From: Jeotgalibacillus sp. R-1-5s-1
GTDB taxonomy: Bacteria > Bacillota > Bacilli > Bacillales > Jeotgalibacillaceae
Assembly (NCBI RefSeq): GCF_004405105.1
Contig: NZ_SORW01000002.1
Span: 248,001-312,000 of the forward strand
Length of the DNA stretch: 64,000 bases
Reading direction: 5' to 3'
Shown here: positions 60,439-64,000 of the stretch, piece after piece
Numbering within the stretch: the stretch's first letter is position 1
How the letters are laid out: the number at the start of each line of letters is the position of its first letter
Notes under the pieces: model-generated
What the model was told of the DNA's origin: nothing
What the model saw: only the letters and a program-made list of their open reading frames with translations
The model's database searches: none
Program-made: the position numbers and the translations under genes

Positions 60439-61341
60439 TCATGCTCGTGGATGAAAAGATTGATAAGTCTTTCTTAAATGTTCTTTCGTCACATGTGTGT
60501 ATAACTGTGTAGAAGATAAATGCGCGTGACCAAGCAATTCCTGTACCGTTCGCAAATCAGCACCGCTGTTCAGCATATGAGTGGCAAATGTATGCCGGAT
60601 CATATGAGGGTGAATTGAACTTGTCATCGATGTCTGGTCAACGAGCTTTGTCAAAATGTATCTCACACCTCTTGCGGTGAGTGGACTGCCCTTCTGGTTA
60701 ACAAATAAAAAGGGATGCTCTTCCGTTTTCAACAATTTCCCCCTGGCCATATCCAGATAGGTTCTGATCGCCTCTTCAGCAAATTGTCCAAATGGCACAT
60801 AGCGTTCTTTACGGCCCTTTCCTTTTACTAAAAGTGTTCCCATCGACAAGTCCAGATCTTTCAATTGAATGGCAGTACATTCACTGACCCGGATCCCTGT
60901 CGCATACAACAGCTCAAGTAATGCCTTATTTCGGATGGATAAGGCGTCTTCACCGTTACACACAGAAAAAAGCTGCTCCATTTCATTTTCATAAAAAAAA
61001 TGAGGCAGCCTGCCTTCCTTTTTCGGATGAAGAACGTATGTCATGGGATTAACCTGAAATATACTTTCACGTTTTAAATATTGAAAAAAACTTTTCAAGC
61101 TTGAGATTTTTCTGGATACAGTAGACCTGGCATAGCCGGCGTTGTGCAGGCTGACCAGATATCCACGGGTCAACAGATCATCAATCTCTTCTATTAAGTA
61201 TGTTCCTTCTGACTGAAGAAACTGAAAAAAATGATCCAGATCATGAACATAATGTTCAATCGTTAACGATGAATAGTTTTTCTCTGTCTGTAAATAGTCA
61301 ATAAAAGAATGCTTTGCATCGTCAAACCTTGGAATCATCAT
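60439..61341 (-). CDS. xerC: Tyrosine recombinase XerC (CodV)
   Basis: Resolves chromosome dimers at dif with XerD/RipX. 300 residues; N-terminal core-binding SAM-like domain and catalytic domain with Arg in [13 protein letters not shown], HxxR in [30 protein letters not shown] carrying His and the nucleophile Tyr. Housekeeping type: it heads the hslVU-codY group, not a mobile element. Start may be the second of two ATG codons; ribosome site GAGGTG. Confidence 0.96.
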   Translation of the reverse strand: MMIPRFDDAKHSFIDYLQTEKNYSSLTIEHYVHDLDHFFQFLQSEGTYLIEEIDDLLTRGYLVSLHNAGYARSTVSRKISSLKSFFQYLKRESIFQVNPMTYVLHPKKEGRLPHFFYENEMEQLFSVCNGEDALSIRNKALLELLYATGIRVSECTAIQLKDLDLSMGTLLVKGKGRKERYVPFGQFAEEAIRTYLDMARGKLLKTEEHPFLFVNQKGSPLTARGVRYILTKLVDQTSMTSSIHPHMIRHTFATHMLNSGADLRTVQELLGHAHLSSTQLYTHVTKEHLRKTYQSFHPRA

Positions 61342-61350
61342 ATCACCTCA

Positions 61351-61389
61351 CAAAAGCCTCTAAATCTTATCATGATTTAGAGGCTTTTG
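61351..61389. terminator. Strong symmetric stem between trmFO and xerC
   Basis: CAAAAGCCTCTAAATC (61351-61366) pairs perfectly with GATTTAGAGGCTTTTG (61374-61389), a 16-bp stem. T4 on each strand follows within the stem. Its 3' arm on the minus strand ends eight bases before the xerC start codon and touches the ribosome site. Confidence 0.75.
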
Positions 61390-61398
61390 CAATTAATT

Positions 61399-62706
61399 TT
61401 ACACTTTTTTCACAAAGTTCTGAATTGTTCCGATTGCACGTTCAGCATGCTTTTCCGCGCGTTCTTTTTTGTTCTTGATTTTTTCACCAAGGTCTGGAAA
61501 CAGGCCGAAATTGGCATTCATCGGCTGGAAGTTTTTCGTGTCAGCCTGTGTGATATAACGGGCCATGCTTCCGATCGCTGTTTCAGACGGGAACAATAAC
61601 GGTTCCTCTCCCTTTACAAGACGGGCCGCATTGATCCCTGCCACCAGTCCGCTTGCTGCAGATTCAACATATCCTTCGACACCTGTCATCTGCCCTGCAA
61701 AGAACAGATCCTCACGCTCTTTTAACTGATAAGTTGATTTCAGGACACTCGGTGAATTGATGAATGTATTACGGTGCATGACTCCGTAACGTACGATTTC
61801 AGCATTCTCAAGACCCGGGATCAGTCTGATCACTTCTTTTTGAGGTCCCCATTTTAAATGTGTCTGGAAACCGACAATATTGTATAGCGTTCCTGCTGCG
61901 TCATCCTGACGTAACTGGACAACAGCATGTGGACGCTTCCCTGTCTTTGGATCTTCCAAGCCAACCGGTTTCATCGGCCCGAATAATAGCGTTTTACGCC
62001 CGCGTTCTGCCATAACTTCGACCGGCATACAGCCTTCGAAGTATATTTCCTTTTCGAATTCTTTTAAAGGTACAACCTCTGCTTCAATGAGTGCATCGTA
62101 GAAACGGTTGAATTCCTCCTCTGTCATCGGGCAATTTAAATAAGCCGCTTCACCTTTATCATATCTTGATTTCAAGTAAACTTTGTCCATATCAATGCTG
62201 TCTTTTTCAATGATTGGAGCTGCTGCATCATAAAAATATAAATATTCTTCCCCTGTCAGTTCCTTCAGGCTGGCTGCAAGTCCCTCTGTCGTAAGCGGTC
62301 CTGTTGCGATAATAGTCGGACCTTCCGGAATCTCTGTGATCTCTTCAGAGTAAACCGTTACGTTCGGGTGATTTTTTACTTTTTCCGTTACATGACCGGC
62401 AAATTCATGACGATCAACAGCCAGCGCTCCTCCTGCCGGCACTGAACTTGCATCAGCTGCTGAGATGATAATGGAATTCAGGTGACGCATTTCTTCTTTC
62501 AATACACCTACAGCATTTGTCAGCGTGTTTGCCCGCAGTGAGTTACTGCAAACAAGCTCAGCAAATTTATCTGTATGATGGGCCGGCGTCTGTCTGACCG
62601 GTCTCATCTCATACAGGTTCACTTTAATACCGCGTTCAGCCAGCTGCCATGCCGCTTCACTTCCCGCGAGTCCTGCTCCTACTACTGTTACCGTTTGCTC
62701 TGTCAT
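61399..62706 (-). CDS. trmFO: TrmFO, folate/FAD tRNA U54 methyltransferase
   Basis: Makes ribothymidine at tRNA position 54 using methylene-tetrahydrofolate and FADH2, the Gram-positive alternative to TrmA (formerly Gid). 435 residues; FAD-binding [19 protein letters not shown] at the N-terminus, [15 protein letters not shown], and YFEGCMPVE-equivalent [17 protein letters not shown] carrying the catalytic Cys. Between topA and xerC as in B. subtilis. Confidence 0.97.
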   Translation of the reverse strand: MTEQTVTVVGAGLAGSEAAWQLAERGIKVNLYEMRPVRQTPAHHTDKFAELVCSNSLRANTLTNAVGVLKEEMRHLNSIIISAADASSVPAGGALAVDRHEFAGHVTEKVKNHPNVTVYSEEITEIPEGPTIIATGPLTTEGLAASLKELTGEEYLYFYDAAAPIIEKDSIDMDKVYLKSRYDKGEAAYLNCPMTEEEFNRFYDALIEAEVVPLKEFEKEIYFEGCMPVEVMAERGRKTLLFGPMKPVGLEDPKTGKRPHAVVQLRQDDAAGTLYNIVGFQTHLKWGPQKEVIRLIPGLENAEIVRYGVMHRNTFINSPSVLKSTYQLKEREDLFFAGQMTGVEGYVESAASGLVAGINAARLVKGEEPLLFPSETAIGSMARYITQADTKNFQPMNANFGLFPDLGEKIKNKKERAEKHAERAIGTIQNFVKKV

Positions 62707-62742
62707 GTTTATTTCCTCCTATTTGGAAACAGCCGGGTAAAC

Positions 62743-62772
62743 AAGAAAGAGCCTGACGGAGAAACCGTCAGG
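62743..62772 (-). terminator. Terminator of topA
   Basis: CCTGACGG (62765-62772) pairs with CCGTCAGG (62752-62759), followed by CTCTTTCTTGTTT on the minus strand. The U tract is interrupted, so termination may be partial before trmFO. Confidence 0.65.
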
Positions 62773-62780
62773 ACACTTTT

Positions 62781-64000
62781 TTATACCTGCTGTTCTTCTT
62801 TATAGTCACAATTTGGACATTGAATCTGATTGCCCTTTTTCAATTTCTTCTCTATAAGAGTTTCATTACATTTTGGACATTGTCTGTCCACAGGCTTATC
62901 CCACGATAGATATTCACACTCAGGGTAGCGGTCACAGCCAAAGAAGATACGGTTTTTCTTACTCTTACGTTCAATGACGTTACCTTCTTTACATTTTGGA
63001 CACTTTACACCTATTTCTTTTACAATCGGCTTTGTATTCCGGCAGTCAGGGAAGTTACTGCAAGCCATAAACCTTCCGTAACGGCCCATTTTGATGACCA
63101 TCGGGTTGCCGCATTCCTCACAGTCTTCTCCTGCATATTCATCCTTGATTTCAACTTTTTCCATTTCCTGCTCGGCTTTTTCAAGGTGAACCTCAAAGTC
63201 CTTATAAAATTCATCGATGATCTTAATCCATTGTATCTGACCTTCTTCCACATCATCAAGGTCTTTCTCCATTTTTGCAGTGAATTCCACATCAATGATT
63301 TCCGGGAAGAATTCCACGATGAGATCCAATACTATCTCACCCAGTTCTGTCGGGACAAAACGTTTGTTGTCCAATGAAACATATCCTCTTTTTTGAATAG
63401 TGTCAAGCGTTGGCGCATAGGTTGAAGGACGTCCTATTCCAAGCTCTTCAAGTGTTTTAACTAAACGGGCCTCGGTATAACGTGGAGGTGGCTGAGTAAA
63501 GTGCTGCTTCGGTTCAATCTCATCAGATAAAACCGTTTCGCCTTCCTTCAGATCAGGAAGGAAATTTTCTTTTTCCTCAGCCTGATCATCGCTTCCTTCT
63601 ATATATACCTTCATAAAACCCGGGAATTTTACTTTTGATCCGCTGGCTCTGAATTGAACATCACCATTCAGCAGGTCTACACTCATGGTGTCCATTACGG
63701 CAGGTGCCATCTGGCTGGCGACAAAACGCTCATAAATCAGTTTATAAAGACGATACTGGTCCCGCGACAAGTATTGTTTCACATCACCAGGTGTTCTCAG
63801 TGCACTCGTTGGTCGGATCGCTTCGTGGGCATCCTGAGCATTGTTTTTCTTTTTTGCCGTCTTCGGCTGTTCTGAAGCGAGAAACTCTTTTCCGTATTGT
63901 TCTTCAATAATACCTGATGCTTCCTGTTTAGCGACTTCAGAAATACGGGTGGAGTCTGTTCTCATATAAGTGATCAGACCAACCGTACCTTCTTTCTTGC
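62781..64000 (-). CDS. topA: DNA topoisomerase I, 5' end outside the window
   Basis: Relaxes negative supercoils. The last 406 or so codons are present of about 690. The frame is open to base 64000. Catalytic Tyr lies in [12 protein letters not shown] at the window edge. Then [28 protein letters not shown], and three C-terminal Cys4 zinc ribbons: CEECGNP...CSNFPDC, CPKCKEG...CDRYPEC and CPKCNET...CPNC. Standard Firmicutes type IA layout. Confidence 0.97.
   Translation of the reverse strand, partial: KKEGTVGLITYMRTDSTRISEVAKQEASGIIEEQYGKEFLASEQPKTAKKKNNAQDAHEAIRPTSALRTPGDVKQYLSRDQYRLYKLIYERFVASQMAPAVMDTMSVDLLNGDVQFRASGSKVKFPGFMKVYIEGSDDQAEEKENFLPDLKEGETVLSDEIEPKQHFTQPPPRYTEARLVKTLEELGIGRPSTYAPTLDTIQKRGYVSLDNKRFVPTELGEIVLDLIVEFFPEIIDVEFTAKMEKDLDDVEEGQIQWIKIIDEFYKDFEVHLEKAEQEMEKVEIKDEYAGEDCEECGNPMVIKMGRYGRFMACSNFPDCRNTKPIVKEIGVKCPKCKEGNVIERKSKKNRIFFGCDRYPECEYLSWDKPVDRQCPKCNETLIEKKLKKGNQIQCPNCDYKEEQQV

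Noticed and set aside
60439-61341. Tyrosine recombinase as sign of an integrated element
   Set aside because: It is the chromosomal XerC/CodV in its conserved hslVU-codY neighbourhood; no attachment-site duplication or phage genes are seen.

Overview
The window is a chromosomal segment of a motile, endospore-forming member of the Bacillales. Evidence: the gene order matches the Bacillus subtilis topA-to-dapG region almost gene for gene; dipicolinate synthase genes (dpaA, dpaB) and ymxH are present; GC content is moderate; Gram-positive-type PolC, NusA, CodY and SwrB/SwrD are encoded; Shine-Dalgarno sequences are strong. The genus cannot be fixed from the sequence. A Bacillaceae or Planococcaceae (Caryophanaceae) relative fits. 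Every supported gene lies on the minus strand, so transcription runs from high to low coordinates. I see no prophage, insertion sequence, CRISPR array, tRNA or rRNA.

In the order of transcription: (1) 64000-57606, topA (5' end outside), trmFO, then xerC-hslV-hslU-codY, closed by a strong bidirectional terminator. (2) 57210-31153, a 26-kb fla/che operon: flgB-flgC-fliE-fliF-fliG-fliH-fliI-fliJ-ylxF/motE-fliK-flgD-(TIGR02530-type gene)-flgE-swrD-fliL-fliM-fliY-cheY-fliO-fliP-fliQ-fliR-flhB-flhA-flhF-flhG-cheB-cheA-cheW-cheC-cheD. It is closed by a terminator after cheD. (3) 30968-29304, sigD with its own extended -10 promoter, an unnamed 104-codon gene and swrB. (4) 29299-26012, rpsB-tsf-pyrH-frr, with terminator-like stems between rpsB and tsf, between tsf and pyrH, and after frr. 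(5) 25920-15578, uppS-cdsA-dxr-rseP-proS-polC (undecaprenyl and phospholipid precursors, MEP pathway, regulated proteolysis, prolyl-tRNA synthesis, replicative polymerase). (6) 15572-8379, rimP-nusA-ylxR-ylxQ-infB-ylxP-rbfA-truB-ribF (ribosome maturation, termination/antitermination, initiation), with a leader hairpin before rimP. (7) 8327-5554, rpsO with a structured leader, then pnp. (8) 5521-3976, pepR alone, with its own terminator. (9) 3876-1, ymxH-dpaA-dpaB (spore dipicolinate) and asd-dapG (aspartate/diaminopimelate pathway), with dapG running off the left edge.

Most of this is conserved core genome. The departures from the B. subtilis plan are mainly regulatory. They are: sigD uncoupled from the fla/che operon by a terminator and a promoter; hairpins placed before rimP, rpsO, tsf, pyrH, swrD and flgE; a 100-bp near-perfect nested palindrome at 4036-4135; absence of ylxY between pnp and pepR; an HslV N-terminus that lacks the Bacillus-type serine; and the 104-codon gene between sigD and swrB. 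No entirely new multi-gene system is evident. The best candidates for undescribed biology are the palindrome and the small motility-locus protein. Several start codons were chosen from Shine-Dalgarno spacing rather than from the longest open frame, as noted per gene.
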